From NCBI GenBank assembly GCA_038501625.1, contig JAZAYU010001060.1:31996-95995 (forward strand): 64,000 nt of DNA. Direction: 5' to 3'. The DNA comes from Corbicula japonica. Taxonomy: Eukaryota > Mollusca > Bivalvia > Venerida > Cyrenidae. A model generated the notes under the pieces. It did not search any database, was not told the DNA's origin, and saw only the letters and a list, made by a program, of their open reading frames with translations. Below, piece by piece: positions 20,377 through 33,497 of this stretch (positions are counted from its first letter, which is position 1; each line of letters opens with the position of its first letter). A program made the translations under genes and the position numbers.

Positions 20377-23300
20377 TTTACACAGCGTAAAATGACCGAG
20401 TTGGTAAGGCACGCACAAGAGTAAACGTATATTTCTAATAATCCACTATCTTTGAAATTTGCACGGTGTTTAGTGCTCTTATAGGTGAGCTTATGGTCCA
20501 AATTTCAAAGTTCTACACCGTCAGGAACCTATTAAACCGGGTGTTAAACACTACATTAAATAGCGAAAAATGACTAAGCTTGAAAACGCAATACAAACAA
20601 TTGCTGGGTGCTCGTACTTACAGCCCCGACCGAAGCGCCATTTAAATGCAATGAGCCTAAAAAACCTGCGGGTCGTGTTCCACTGATGGTGGACTACCTG
20701 AAACCAGTTTTGGTTTGAGTTACTGCATTTGAATGGAGCTCACATCCGACGGTTTTCCAATAGGCATTTCACTGGGCAATTAAGTCGCGTATTTATGATC
20801 AAACACAAGAAAACGTGCATTTCTAATAATCCAATATCTTTGAAATTTGCACGGTGTTTAGAGATCTTTTAGGTGAGCTTATGTTCCAAATTTCAAATTT
20901 CTAGACCGTCAGGAACCTATGAAACCGGGTTTTTAACCCTATATTACACAGCGTAAAATGACCGAGTTGGTAAGGCACGCTCAAGAGTTAACATATATTT
21001 CTAATAACCCAATATCTTTGAAATTTGCACGGTGTTTAGTGCTCTTTTAGGTGAGCTTATGGTCCAAATTTCATAGTTCTACACCGTCAGGAACCTATTA
21101 AACCGGGTGTTAAACACTACATTTAATAGCGAAAAATGACTAAGCGTGAAAACGCAATACAAACATTTGCTGGGTGCTCGTACTTACAGCCCCGACCCAA
21201 GCGCCATTTAAATGCAATGAGTCTAAAAAACCTGCGGGTCGTGTTCCACTGATGGTGGACTACCTGAAACTCACCTTAAAGATCTCTAAACACCGTGCAA
21301 ATTTCAAAGATATTGGATTATTAAATATGCACGTTTTCTCGTGTTTGATTATAAATTCGCGACTTAATTGCCCAGTGAAATGCCTATTGGAAACCGTCAA
21401 ATGCAGTAACTCAAACCAAAACTGGTTTCAGGTAGTCCACCATCAGTGGAACACGACCCGCAGGTTTTTTAGGCTCATTGCATTTAAATGGCGCTTCGGT
21501 CGGGGCTGTAAGTACGAGCACCCAGCAAACGTTTGTATTGCGTTTCACGCTAAGTCATTTTTCGCTATTTAATGTAGTGTTTAACACCCGGTTTAATAGG
21601 TTCCTGACGGTGTAGAACTTTGAAATTTGGACCATAAGCTCACCTAAAGGAGCTCTAAACACCGTGCAAATTTCAAAGATATTGGGTTATTAGAAATATT
21701 TGTTTACTCTTGAGCGTGCCTTACCAACTCGGTCATTTTACGCTGTGTAATATAGGGTTTAACACCCGGTTTAATAGGTTCCTGACGGTCTAGAAATTTG
21801 AAATTTGGAACATAAGCTCACCTAAAAGATCTCTAAACACCGTGCAAATTTCAAAGATATTGGATCATTAAAAATGCACGTTTTCTCGTGTTTGATCATA
21901 AATTCGCGACTAAATTGCCCAGTGAAATGCCTATTGGAAACCGTCGGATGTGAGCTCCATTCAAATGCAGTAACTCAAACCAAAACTGGTTTCAGGTAGT
22001 CCACCATCAGTGGAACACGACCCGCAGGTTTTTTAGGCTCATTGCATTTAAATGGCGCTTGGGTCGGGGCTGTAAATACGAGCACCCAGCAAACGTTTGT
22101 ATTGCGTTTTCACGATTAGTCATTTTTCGCTATTTAATGTAGTGATTAACACCCGGTTTAATAGGTTCCTGACGGTGTAGAACTTTGAAATTTGGACCAT
22201 AAGCTTACCTAAAACAGCTCTAAACACTGTGCAAAATTCAAAGATATTGGGTTATTAGAAATATATGTTTACTCTTGAGCGTGCCTTACCAACTCGGTCA
22301 TTTTACGCTGTGTAATATAGGGTTTAACACCCGGTTTAATAGGTTCCTGACGGTCTAGAAATTTGAAATTTGGAACATAAGCTCACTTTAAAGATCTCTA
22401 AACACCGTGCACATTTCAAAGATATTGGATTATTAAAAATGCACGTTTTCTTGTGTTTGATCATAAATTCGCGACTTAATTGCCCAGTGAAATGCCTATT
22501 GGAAACCGACGGATGTGAGCTCCATTCAAATGCATTAACTCAAACCAAAACTGGTTTCAGGTAGTCCACCATCAGTGGAACACGACCTGCATGTTTTTTA
22601 GGCTCATTGCATTTAAATGGCGCTTCGGTCGGGGCTGTAAATACGAGCACCCAGCAAACGTTTGTATTGCGTTTTCACGCTTAGTCATTTTTCGCTATTT
22701 AATGTAGTGTTTAACAACCGGTTTAATAGGTTCCTGACGGTGTAGAACTTTGAAATTTGGACCATAAGCTCACCTAAAAGAGCTCAGAACACCGTGCAAA
22801 TTTCAAAGATATTCTGTTATTAGAAATATATGTTTACTCTTGAGCGTGCCTTACCAACTCGGTCATTTTACGCTGTGTAATATAGGGTTTAAAACCCGGT
22901 TTCATAGGTTCCTGACGGTCTAGAAATTTGAAATTTGGAACATAAGCTCACCTAAAAGATCTCTAAACACCGTGCACATTTCAAAGATATTGGATTATTA
23001 GAAATATATGTTTTCTCTTGAGCGTGCCTTACCAACTCGGTCATTTTACGCTGTGTAATATAGGGTTTAACACCCGGTTTAATAGGTTCCTGACGGTCTA
23101 GAAATTTGAAATTTGGAACATAAGCTCACTTTAAAGATCTCTAAACACCGTGCACATTTCAAAGATATTGGATTATTAAAAATGCACGTTTTCTTGTGTT
23201 TGATCATAAATTCGCGACTTAATTGCCCAGTGAAATGCCTATTGGAAACCGTCGGATGTGAGCTCCATTCAAATGCAGTAACTCAAACCAAAACTGGTTT

Positions 23301-24934
23301 CAGGTAGTCCACCATCAGTGGAACACGACCCGCATGTTTTTTAGGCTCATTGCATTTAAATGGCGCTTGGGTCGGGGCTGTAAGTACGAGCACCCAACAA
23401 ACGTTTGTATTACGTTTTCAAGCTTAGTCATTTTTCGCTATTTAATGTAGTGTTTAACACGGAGTTTAATAGGTTCCAGACGGTGTAGAACTTTGAAATT
23501 TGGACCATAACCTCACCTTAAAGAGCTCTAAACACCGTGCAAATTTCAAAGATATTGGATTATTAGAAATATATGTTTACTCTTGAGCGTGCCTTACCAA
23601 CTCGGTCATTTTACGCTGTGTAATATAGGGTTTAAAACCCGGTTTCATAGGTTCCTGACGGTCTAGAAATTTGAAATTTGGAACATAAGCTCACCTAAAA
23701 GAGCTCTAAACACCGTGCAAATTTCAAAGATATTTGGTTATTAGAAATATATGTTTACTCTTGAGCGTGCCTTACCAACTCGGTCATTTTACGCTGTGTA
23801 ATATAGGGTTTAACACCCGGTTTAATAGGTTCCTAACGGTCTAGAAATTTGAAATTTGGAACATAAGCTCACCTAGAAGATCTCTAAACACCGTGCAAAT
23901 TTCAAAGATATTGGATTATTAAAAATGCACGTTTTCTCGTGTTTGATCATAAATTCGCGACTTAATTGCCCAGTGAAATGTCTATTGGAAACCGCCGGAT
24001 GTGAGCTCCATTCAAATGCAGTAACTCAAACCAAAACTGGTTTCAGGTAGTCCACCATCAGTGGAACACGACCCGCAGGTTTTTTAGGCCCATTGCATTT
24101 AAATGGCGCTTCGGTCGGGGCTGTAAGTACGAGCACCCAGCAAACGTTTGTAGTGCGTTTTCACGCTTAGTCATTTTTCGCTATTTAATGTATTGTTTTA
24201 CACCCGGTTAAATGGGTTCCTGACGGTGTAGAACTTTGAAATTTGGACCATAAGCTCACCTAAAAGAGCTCTAAACACCGTGCAAATTTCAAAGATATTG
24301 GATTATTAGAAATATATGTTTACTCTTGAGCGTGCCTTACCAACTCGGTCATTTTACGCTGTGTAATATAGGGTTTAAAACCCGGTTACATAGGTTCCTG
24401 ACGGTCTAGAAATTTGAAATTTGGAACATAAGCTCACCGAAAACATCTCTAAACACCGCACAAATTTCAAAGATATTGGATTATTAGAAATGCATGTTTT
24501 CTTGTGTTTGATCATAAATTCGCGACTTAATTGCCCAGTGAAATGCCTATTGGAAAACCGTCGGATGTGAGCTCCATTCAAATGCAGTAACTCAAACCAA
24601 AACTGGTTTCAGGTAGTCCACCATCAGTGGAACACGACCCGCAGGTTTTTTAGGCTCATTGCATTTAAATTGCGCTTGGGTCGGGGCTGTAAGTACGAGC
24701 ACCCAGCAAACGTTTGTATTGCGTTTTCAAGCTTAGTCATTTTTCGCTATTTTATGTAGTGTTTAACACCCGGTTTAATAGGTTCCTGACGGTGTAGAAC
24801 TTTGAAATTTGGACCATAAGCTCACCTAAAAGAGCACTAAACACCGTGCAAATTTCAAAGATATTGAATTATTAGAAATATACGTTTACTCTTGTGCGTG
24901 CCTTACCAACTCGGTCATTTTACGCTGTGTAATA

Positions 24935-25370
24935 TAATTTCGCGGCTTAATTGCGCTATGAAATGCCCATTGAAAACCGATGGATGGAAGCCCCATTTAA
25001 TTGCAGTGGCTGCAACAAAGCATGCTTTTAGGTCGCCAAACATCCAATGAACACGACCTGCCAGGTTTTTCGGCTTACTGCACAACAGTTTTTCTGGCCT
25101 ATAGGTTCAAAGTTGGTGCTCCTAGCATAGGTCAGCAGAACGTTTACATAGCAAACATATTGGGTAAGCCATATCTTTATGGTCAACACTCGCAAACTTG
25201 CAGGGAACATAGAGAAGATCCAGCTGAGCTTCAGATCTCCCAACCTGCTGGAACCCAAGAATCCCGGAGGTCTTTCAGTACGCTATAGTACATCGATACT
25301 TTAGCGTGGATAACCTGCCCTGTACAATGCGATTTTATAACGCTTATTTAAATTCACTGCTCTCAATAGA
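24935..25370 (-). repeat. Satellite 1 c-module, copy 9 (inverted)
   Basis: The two frames are open at 25001-25288 and 25028-25258, in swapped orientation relative to the forward blocks. Confidence 0.75.
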
Positions 25371-25467
25371 GTCGTCGTAGTGTAGTGGTTAGAGTAATGG
25401 TTAGATAATTGTAGTTAGAAAATGCTCTCTCACACACGAGAGCCCCGGGTTCGAATCCCGTCACCGA
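25371..25467 (+). pseudogene. tRNA-Val-like pseudogene in unit c, copy 9
   Basis: Read directly on the plus strand: A-box-like TAGTGTAGTGG, extra TTAGA-rich sequence, the CTCTC/GAGAG anticodon hairpin, B box GGTTCGAATCC, then six T's at 25472-25477. The anticodon loop keeps TCAC, as in tRNA-Val(CAC), but does not have the normal 7-nt geometry. Confidence 0.62.
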
Positions 25468-27579
25468 ACAGTTTTTTATGACTTTATTCTGCGGTTTCAC
25501 ACTTTAGTAATGTTTCGCTATGTAATGTATTGTTTTACACCCGGTTTAATAGGTTCCTGACGGTCTAGAGCTTTGAAATTTGGAGCATAAGCTCACCTAA
25601 AAGAGCTCTAAACACCGTGCAAATTTCAAAGATATTGGATTATTAGAAATATATGTTTACTCTTGAGCGTGCCTTACCAACTCGGTCATTTTACGCTGTG
25701 TAATATAGGGTTTAACACCCGGTTTAATAGGTTCCTGACGGTCTAGAAATTTGAAATTTGGAACATAAGCTCACCTAAAAGATCTCTAAACACCTTGCAA
25801 ATTTCAAAGATATTGGATTATTAAAAATGCACGTTTTCTCGTGTTTGATCATAAATTCGCGACTTAATTGCCCAGTGAAATGCCTATTGGAAACCGTCGG
25901 ATGTGAGCTCCATTCAAATGCAGTAACTCAAACCAAAACTGGTTTCAGGTAGTCCACCATCAGTGGAACACGACCCGCAGGTTTTTTAGGCTCATTGCAT
26001 TTAAATGGCGCTTCGGTCGGGGCTTTAAGTACGAGCACCCAGCAAACGTTTGTAGTGCGTTTTCACGCTTAGTCATTTTTCGCTATTTAATGTAGTGTTT
26101 AACACCCGGTTTAATAGGTTTCTGTCGGTGTAGAACTTTGAAATTTGGACCATAAGCTCACCTAAAAGAGCTCTAAACACCGTGCAAATTTCAAAGATAT
26201 TGGATTATTAGAAATATATGTTTACTCTTGAGCGTGCCTTACCAACTCGGTCATTTTACGCTGTGTAATATAGGGTTTAAAACCCGGTTACATAGGTTCC
26301 TGACGGTCTAGAAATTTGAAATTTGGAACATAAGCTCACCTAGAAGAGCTCTAAACACCGTGCACATTTCAAAGATATTGGGTTATTAGAAATATATGTT
26401 TACTCTTGAGCGTGCCTTACCAACTCGGTCATTTTACGCTGTGGATTATAGGGTTTAACACCCGGTTTAATAGGTTCCTGACGGTCTAGAAATTTGAAAT
26501 TTGGAACATAAGCTCACCTAAAAGATCTCTAAACACCGTGCAAATTTCAAAGATATTGGATTATTAAAAATGCACGTTTTCTCGTGTTTGATCATAAATT
26601 CGCGACTTAATTGCCCAGTGAAATGTCTATTGGAAACCGCCGGATGTGAGCTCCATTCAAATGCAGTAACTCAAACCAAAACTGGTTTCAGGTAGTCCAC
26701 CATCAGTGGAACACGACCCGCAGGTTTTTTAGGCCCATTGCATTTAAATGGCGCTTCGGTCGGGGCTGTAAGTACGAGCACCCAGCAAACGTTTGTAGTT
26801 CGTTTTCACGCTTAGTCATTTTTCGCTATTTAATGTATAGTTTTACACCCGGTTAAATGGGTTCCTGACGGTGTAGAACTTTGAAATTTGGACCATTAGC
26901 TCACCTAAAAGAGCTCTAAACAAAGTGCAAATTTCAAAGATATTGGATTATTAGAAATATATGTTTACTCTTGAGCGTGCCTTACCAACTCGGTCATTTT
27001 ACGCTGTGTAATATAGGGTTTATAACCCGGTTTCATAGGTTCCTGACGGTCTAGAAATTTGAAATTTGGAACATAAGCTCACCGAAAAGATCTCTAAACA
27101 CCGTACAAATTTCAAAGATATTGGATTATTAGAAATGCATGTTTTCTTGTGTTTGATCATAAATTCGCGACTTAATTGCCCAGTGAAATGCCTATTGGAA
27201 AACCGTCGGATGTGAGCTCCATTCAAATGCAGTAACTCAAACCAAAACTGGTTTCAGGTAGTCCACCATCAGTGGAACACGACCCGCAGGTTTTTTAGGC
27301 TCATTGCATTTAAATTGCGCTTGGGTCGGGGCTGTAAGTACGAGCACCCAGCAAACGTTTGTATTGCGTTTTCAAGCTTAGTCATTTTTCGCTATTTTAT
27401 GTAGTGTTTAACACCCGGTTTAATAGGTTCCTGACGGTGTAGAACTTTGAAATTTGGACCATAAGCTCACCTAAAAGAGGACTAAACACCGTGCAAATTT
27501 CAAAGATATTGGATTATTAGAAATATACGTTTACTCTTGGGCGTGCCTTACCAACTCGGTCATTTTACGCTGTGTAATA

Positions 27580-28015
27580 TAATTTCGCGGCTTAATTGCG
27601 CTATGAAATGCCCATTGAAAACCGATGGATGGAAGCCCCATTTAATTGCAGTGGCTGCAACAAAGCATGCTTTTAGGTCGCCAAACATCCAATGAACACG
27701 ACCTGCCAGGATTTTCGGCTTACTGCACAACAGTTTTTCTGGCCTATAGGTTCAAAGTTGGTGCTCCTAGCATAGGTCAGCATAACGTTTACATAGCAAA
27801 CATATTGGGTAAGCCATATCTTTATGGTCAACGCTCGCAAACTTGCAGGGAACATAGAGAAGATCCAGCTGAGCTTCAGATCTCCCAACCTGCTGGAACC
27901 CAAGAATCCCGGAGGTCTTTCAGTACGCTATTGTACATCGATACTTTAGCGTGGATAACCTGCCCTGTACAATGCGATTTTATAACGCTTATTTAAATTC
28001 ACTGCTCTCAATAGA
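27580..28015 (-). repeat. Satellite 1 c-module, copy 10 (inverted)
   Basis: One frame is extended to 116 codons (27646-27996), as in copy 2. Here the stop-removing change is TATTGTAC near 27930. Confidence 0.75.
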
Positions 28016-28113
28016 GTCGTCGTAGTGTAGTGGTTAGAGTAATGGTTAGATAATTGTAGTTAGAAAAATGGTCTCTCACACACGAGAGCCCCGGGTTCGA
28101 ATCCCGTCACCGA
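28016..28113 (+). pseudogene. tRNA-Val-like pseudogene in unit c, copy 10
   Basis: The A-box region, B box and a downstream run of six T's (about 28118) are all intact. Confidence 0.62.
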
Positions 28114-28373
28114 ACAGTTTTTTATGACTTTATTCTGCGGTTTCACACTTAGTAATTTTTCGCTATGTAATGTATTGTTTTACACCAGGTTTAATAGGTT
28201 CCTGACGGTCTAGAGCTTTGAAATTTGGAGCATAAGCTCACCTAAAAGAGTTCTAAACACCGTGCAAATTTCAAAGATATTGGATTATTAGAAATATATG
28301 TTTACTCTTGAGCGTGCCTTACCAACTCGGTCATTTTACGCTGTGTAATATAGGGTTTAACACCCGGTTTAAT

Positions 28374-28435
28374 AATTGTAGTTAGAAAAGTGGTCTCTCA
28401 CACACGAGAGCCCCGGGTTCGAATCCAGTCACCGA
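28374..28435 (+). pseudogene. tRNA-Val-like pseudogene, partial copy 11
   Basis: Only the anticodon-arm and T-arm half is present, joined directly to a satellite monomer at CGGTTTAATAATTG. The A box and the c-module are missing, which indicates a deletion or unequal exchange about 300 bp from copy 10. Confidence 0.6.
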
Positions 28436-29240
28436 ACAGTTTTTTATGACTTTATTCTGCGGTTTCACACTTAGTATTTTTTCGCTATGTAATGTATTGT
28501 TTTACACCCGGTTTAATAGGTTCCTGACGGTTTAGAGCTATGAAATTTGGAGCATAAGCTCACCTAAAAGAGTTCTAAACACCGTGCACATTTCAAAGAT
28601 ATTGGATTATTAGAAATATATGTTTACTCTTGAGCGTGCCTTACCAACTCGGTCATTTTACGCTGTGTAATATAGGGTTTAACACCCGGTTTAATAGGTT
28701 CCTGACGGTCTAGAAATTTGAAATTTGGAACATAAGCTCACCTTCAAGATCTCTAAACACCGTGCAAATTTCAAAGATATTGGATTATTAAAAATGCACG
28801 TTTTCTCGTGTTTGATCATAAATTCGCGACTTAATTGCCCAGTGAAATGCCTATTGGAAAACCGTCGGATGTGAGCTCCATTCAAATGCAGTAACTCAAA
28901 CCAAAACTGGTTTCAGGTAGTCCACCATCAGTGGAACACGACCCGCAGGTTTTTTAGGCTCATTGCATTGAAATGGCGCTTGGGTCGGGGCTGTAAGTAC
29001 GAGCACCCAGCAAACGTTTGTATTGCGTTTTCAAGCTAAGTCATTTTTCGCTATTTTATGTAGTGTTTAACACCCGGTTTAATAGGCTCCTGACGGTGTA
29101 GAACTTTGAAATTTGGACCATAAGCTCACCTAAAAGAGCACTAAACACCGTGCAAATTTCAAAGATATTGGATTATTAGAAATATACGTTTACTCTTGGG
29201 CGTGCCTTACCAACTCGGTCATTTTACGCTGTGTAATATA

Positions 29241-29674
29241 ATTTCGCGGCTTAATTGCGCTATGAAATGCCCATTGAAAACCGATGGATGGAAGCCCCAT
29301 TTAATTGCAGTGGCTGCAACAAAGCATGCTTTTAGGTCGCCAAACATCCAATGAACACGACCTGCCAGGTTTTTCGGCTTACTGCACAACAGTTTTTCTT
29401 GCCTATAGGTTCAAAGTTGGTGCTCCTAGCATAGGTCAGCATAACGTTTACATAGCAAACATATTGGGTAAGCCATATCTTTATGGTCAACGCTCGCAAA
29501 CTTGCAGGGAACATAGAGAAGATCCAGCTGAGCTTCAGATCTCCCAACCTGCTGGAACCCAAGAATCCCGGCGGTCTTTCAGTACGCTATAGTACATCGA
29601 TACTTTAGCGTGGATAACCTGCCCTGTACAATGCGATTTTATAACGCTTATTTAAATTCACTGCTCTCAATAGA
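29241..29674 (-). repeat. Satellite 1 c-module, copy 11 (inverted)
   Basis: Both frames are open (29305-29592 plus, 29332-29562 minus). It forms one arm of an inverted repeat with the truncated module at 29712. Confidence 0.75.
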
Positions 29675-29707
29675 GTCGTCGTAGTGTAGTGGTTAGAGTA
29701 ATGGTTA
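29675..29707 (+). pseudogene. tRNA-Val-like pseudogene, partial copy 12 at the inversion breakpoint
   Basis: Only the A-box half is present. The sequence stops at ATGGTTA and changes orientation within four bases (CATG). Confidence 0.6.
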
Positions 29708-29711
29708 CATG

Positions 29712-29901
29712 TAGGAGCACCAACTTTGAACCTATAGGCCAGAAAAACTGTTGTGCAGTAAGCCGAAAAACCTGGCAGGTCGTGTTCATTGGATGTTTGG
29801 CGACCTAAAAGCATGCTTTGTTGCAGCCACTGCAATTAAATGGGGCTTCAATCCATCGGTTTTCAATGGGCATTTCATAGCGCAATTAAGCCGCGAAATT
29901 A
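29712..29901 (+). repeat. Satellite 1 c-module, truncated copy 12
   Basis: This starts at TAGGAGCACC, the same base as the truncated copy at 18848. With copy 11 it forms an inverted repeat with a loop of roughly 280 bp. Confidence 0.75.
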
Positions 29902-32900
29902 TATTACACAGCGTAAAATGACCGAGTTGGTAAGGCACGCCCAAGAGTAAACGTATATTTCTAATAATCCAATATCTTTGAAATTTGCACGGTGTTTAGT
30001 GCTCTTTTAGGTGAGCTTATGGTCCAAATTTCAAAGTTCTACACCGTCAGGAACCTATTAAACCGGGTGTTAAACACTACATTAAATAGCGAAAAATGAC
30101 TAAGCTTGAAAACGCAATACAAACATTTGCTGGGTGCTTGTACTTACAGCCCCGACCCAAGCGCCATTTAAATGCAATGAGCCTAAAAAACCTGCGAGTC
30201 GTGTTCCACTGATGGTGGACTACCTGAAACCAGTTTTGGTTTGAGTTACTGCATTTGAATGGAGCTCACATCCGACGGTTTTCCAATAGGCATTTCACCG
30301 GGCAATTAAGTCGCGAATTTATGATCAAACACAAGAAAACGTGCATTTTTAATGATCCAATATCTTTGAAATATGCATGGTGTTTAGAGATCTTTTAGGT
30401 GAGCTTATGTTCCAAATTTCAAATTTCTAGACCGTCAGGAACCTATGAAACCGGGTTTTAAACCCTATATTACACAGCGTAAAATGACCGAGTTGGTAAG
30501 GCACGCTCAGGAGTAAACATATATTTCTAATAACCCAATATCTTTGAAATTTGCACGGTGTTTAGAGCTCTTTTAGGTGAGCTTATGGTCCAAATTTCAA
30601 AGTACTACACCGTCAGGAACCTATTAAACCGGGTGTTAAACACTACGTTAAATAGCGAAAAATGACTAAGCTGAAAACGCAATACAAACGTTTGCTGGAT
30701 GCTCGTACTTACAGCCCCGACCCAAGCGCCATTTAAATGCAATGAGCCTGAGAAACCTGCGGGTCGTGTTCCACTGATGGTGAACTACCTGAAACCAGTT
30801 TTGGTTTGAGTTACTGCATTTGAATGGAGCTCACATCCGACGGTTTCCAATAGGCTTTTCACTGGGCAATTAAGTCGCGAATTTATGATCAAACACGAGA
30901 AAACGTGCATTTTTAATAATCCAATATCTTCGAAAGTTGCACGGTGTTTAGAGATCTTTTAGGTGAGCTTATGTTCCAAATTTCAAATTTCTAGACCGTC
31001 AGGAACCTATTAAACCGGGTGTTAAACCCTATATTACACAGCGTAAAATGACCGAGTTGGTAAGGCACGCTCAAGAGTAAACATATATTTCTAATAATCC
31101 GATATCTTTGAAATTTGCACGGTGTTTAGTGCTCTTTTAGGTGAGCTTATGGTCCAAATTTCAAAGTTCTACACAGTCAGGAACCTATTAAACCGGGTGT
31201 TAAACACTACATTAAATAGCGAAAATGACTAAGCTTGAAAACGCAATACAAACATTTGCTGGGTGCTCGTACTTACAGCCCCGACCCAAGCGCCATTTAA
31301 ATGCAATGAGCCAAAAAAAACATGCGGGTCGTGTTCCACTGATGGTGGACTACCTGAAACCAGTTTTGGTTTGAGTTACTGCATTTGAATGGAGCTCACA
31401 TCCGACGGCTTTCCAATAGGCATTTCACTGGGCAATTAAGTCGCGAATTTATGATCAAACACAAGAAAACGTGCATTTCTAATAATCCAATATCTTTGAA
31501 ATTTGCACGGTGTTTAGAGATCTTTTAGGTGATCTTATGTTCCAAATTTCAAATTTCTAGACCGTCAGGAACCTATGAAACCGGGTTTTAAACCCTATAT
31601 TACACAGCGTAAAATGACCGAGTTGGTAAGGCACGCTCAAGAGTAAACATATATTTCTAATAACCCAATATCTTTAAAATTTGCACGGTGTTTAGAGCTC
31701 ATTTAGGTGAGCTTATGGTCCAAATTTCAAAGTTCTACACCGTCAGGAACCTATTAAACCGGGTGTTAAACACTACATTAAATAGCGAAAAATGACTAAG
31801 CGTGAAAACGCAATAGAAACGTTTGCTGGGTGCTCGTACTTACAGCCCCGACCCAAGCGCCATTTCAATGCAATGAGCCTAAAAAACCTGCGGGTCGTGT
31901 TCCACTGATGGTGGACTACCTGAAACCAGTTTTGGTTTGAGTTACTGCATTTTAATGGAGCTCACATCCGACGGTTTCCAATAGGCATTTCACTGGGCAA
32001 TTAAGTCGCGAATTTATGATCAAACACGAGAAAACGTGCATTTTTATTAATCCAATATCTTTGAAATTTGCACGGTGTTTAGAGATCTTTTAGGTGAGCT
32101 TATGTTCCAAATTTTAAATTTCTAGACCGTCAGGAACCTATGAAACCGGGTTTTAAACCCTATATTACACAGCGTAAAATGACCGAGTTGGTAAGGCACG
32201 CTCAAGAGTAAACATATATTTCTAATAACCCAATATCTTTGAAATTTGCACGGTGTTAAGAGCTCTTTTAGGTGAGCTTATGTTCCAAATTTCAAAGTTC
32301 TACACCGTCAGGAACCTATTAAACCGGGTGTTAAACACTACATTAAATAGCGAAAAATGACTTTCGTGAACACGCAATACAAACATTTGCTGGGTGCTCG
32401 TACTTACAGCCCCGACCGAAGCGCCATTTAAATGCAATGAGCCTTAAAAACCTGCGGGTCGTGTTCCACTGATGGTGGACTACCTGAAACCAGTTTTGGT
32501 TTGAGTTACTGCATTTGAATGGAGCTCACATCCGACGGTTTCCAATAGGCATTTCACTGGGCAATTAAGTCGCGAATTTATGATCAAACACAAGAAAACG
32601 TGCATTTCTAATAATCCAATATCTTTGAAATTTGCACGGTGTTTAGAGATCTTTTAGGTGAGCTTATGTTCCAAATTTCAAATCTCTAGACCGTCAGGAA
32701 CCTATTAAACCGGGTGTTAAACCCTATATTACACAGCGTAAAATGACCGAGTTGGTAAGGCACGCTCAAGAGTAAACATATATTTCTAATAATTCAATAT
32801 CTTTGAAATTTGCACGGTGTTAAGAGCTCTTTTTAGGTGAGATTATGCTCCAAATTTCAAAGCTCTAGACCGTCAGGAACCTATTAAACCGGGTGTAAAA

Positions 32901-32963
32901 CAATACATTACATAGCGAAAAATTACTAAGTGTGAAACCGCAGAATAAAGTCAGAAAAACTGT

Positions 32964-33061
32964 TCGGTGACGGGATTCGAACCCGGGGCTCTCGTGTGTG
33001 AGAGACCATTTTTCTAACTACAATTATCTAACCATTTCTCTAACCACTACACTACGACGAC
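32964..33061 (-). pseudogene. tRNA-Val-like pseudogene in unit c, copy 13
   Basis: The B box is intact. One A to T change lies in the repeated CTAACCATT region. The T-run on this strand is shorter here (GTCAGAAAAAC on the plus strand). Confidence 0.6.
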
Positions 33062-33497
33062 TCTATTGAGAGCAGTGAATTTAAATAAGCGTTATAAAAT
33101 CGCATTGTACAGGGCAGGTTATCCACACTAAAGTATCGATGTACTATAGCGTACTGAAAGACCTCCGGGATTCTTGGGTTCCGGCAGGTTGAGAGATCTG
33201 AAGCTCAGCTGGATCTTCTCTATGTTCCCTGCAAGTTTGCGAGCGTTGACCATAAAGATATGGCTTTCCCAATATGTTTGCTATGTAAACGTTATGCTGA
33301 CCTATGCTAGGAGCACCAACTTTGAACCTATAGGCCAGAAAAACTGTTGTGCAGTAAGCCGAAAAACCTGGCAGGTCGTGTTCATTGGATGTTTGGCGAC
33401 CTAAAAGCATGCTTTGTTGCAGCCACTGCAATTAAATGGGTCTTCCATCCATTGGTTTTCAATGGGCATTTCATAGCGCAATTAAGCCGCAAAATTA
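33062..33497 (+). repeat. Satellite 1 c-module, copy 13
   Basis: Both frames are open (33144-33431 minus, 33174-33404 plus). Confidence 0.75.

Larger units (their letters stand above)
17522..21270 (+). repeat. Satellite family 1, forward block after element copy B
   Basis: This is an array of a, b and c units. It parallels 11062-12387 until about 18846, where the pairing with the first duplicated block stops at a deletion junction (TATTACAG joined to TAGGAGCACC). Two further c-type modules follow, one truncated (18848) and one complete (19940). The block ends at 21270, where the array changes orientation. Confidence 0.9.
21271..29711 (-). repeat. Satellite family 1, inverted block
   Basis: The same a, b and c units run here in reverse orientation. 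The left junction at 21270/21271 is a near-palindrome: CTGAAAC ends the left arm, and its complement starts the right arm at about 21426, giving a 155-bp spacer. From 21.3 to 24.9 kb there are only a and b units. Units c occur near 24.94, 27.58 and 29.24 kb. A higher-order period of 2645 bp is visible (24375 to 27020 and 25001 to 27646). The block ends at about 29708-29711 inside a tRNA-like unit. Confidence 0.9.

Noticed and set aside
21174..21572. Open frame of 132 codons
   Set aside because: It spans the inversion junction at 21270 and consists of satellite unit b on both sides.
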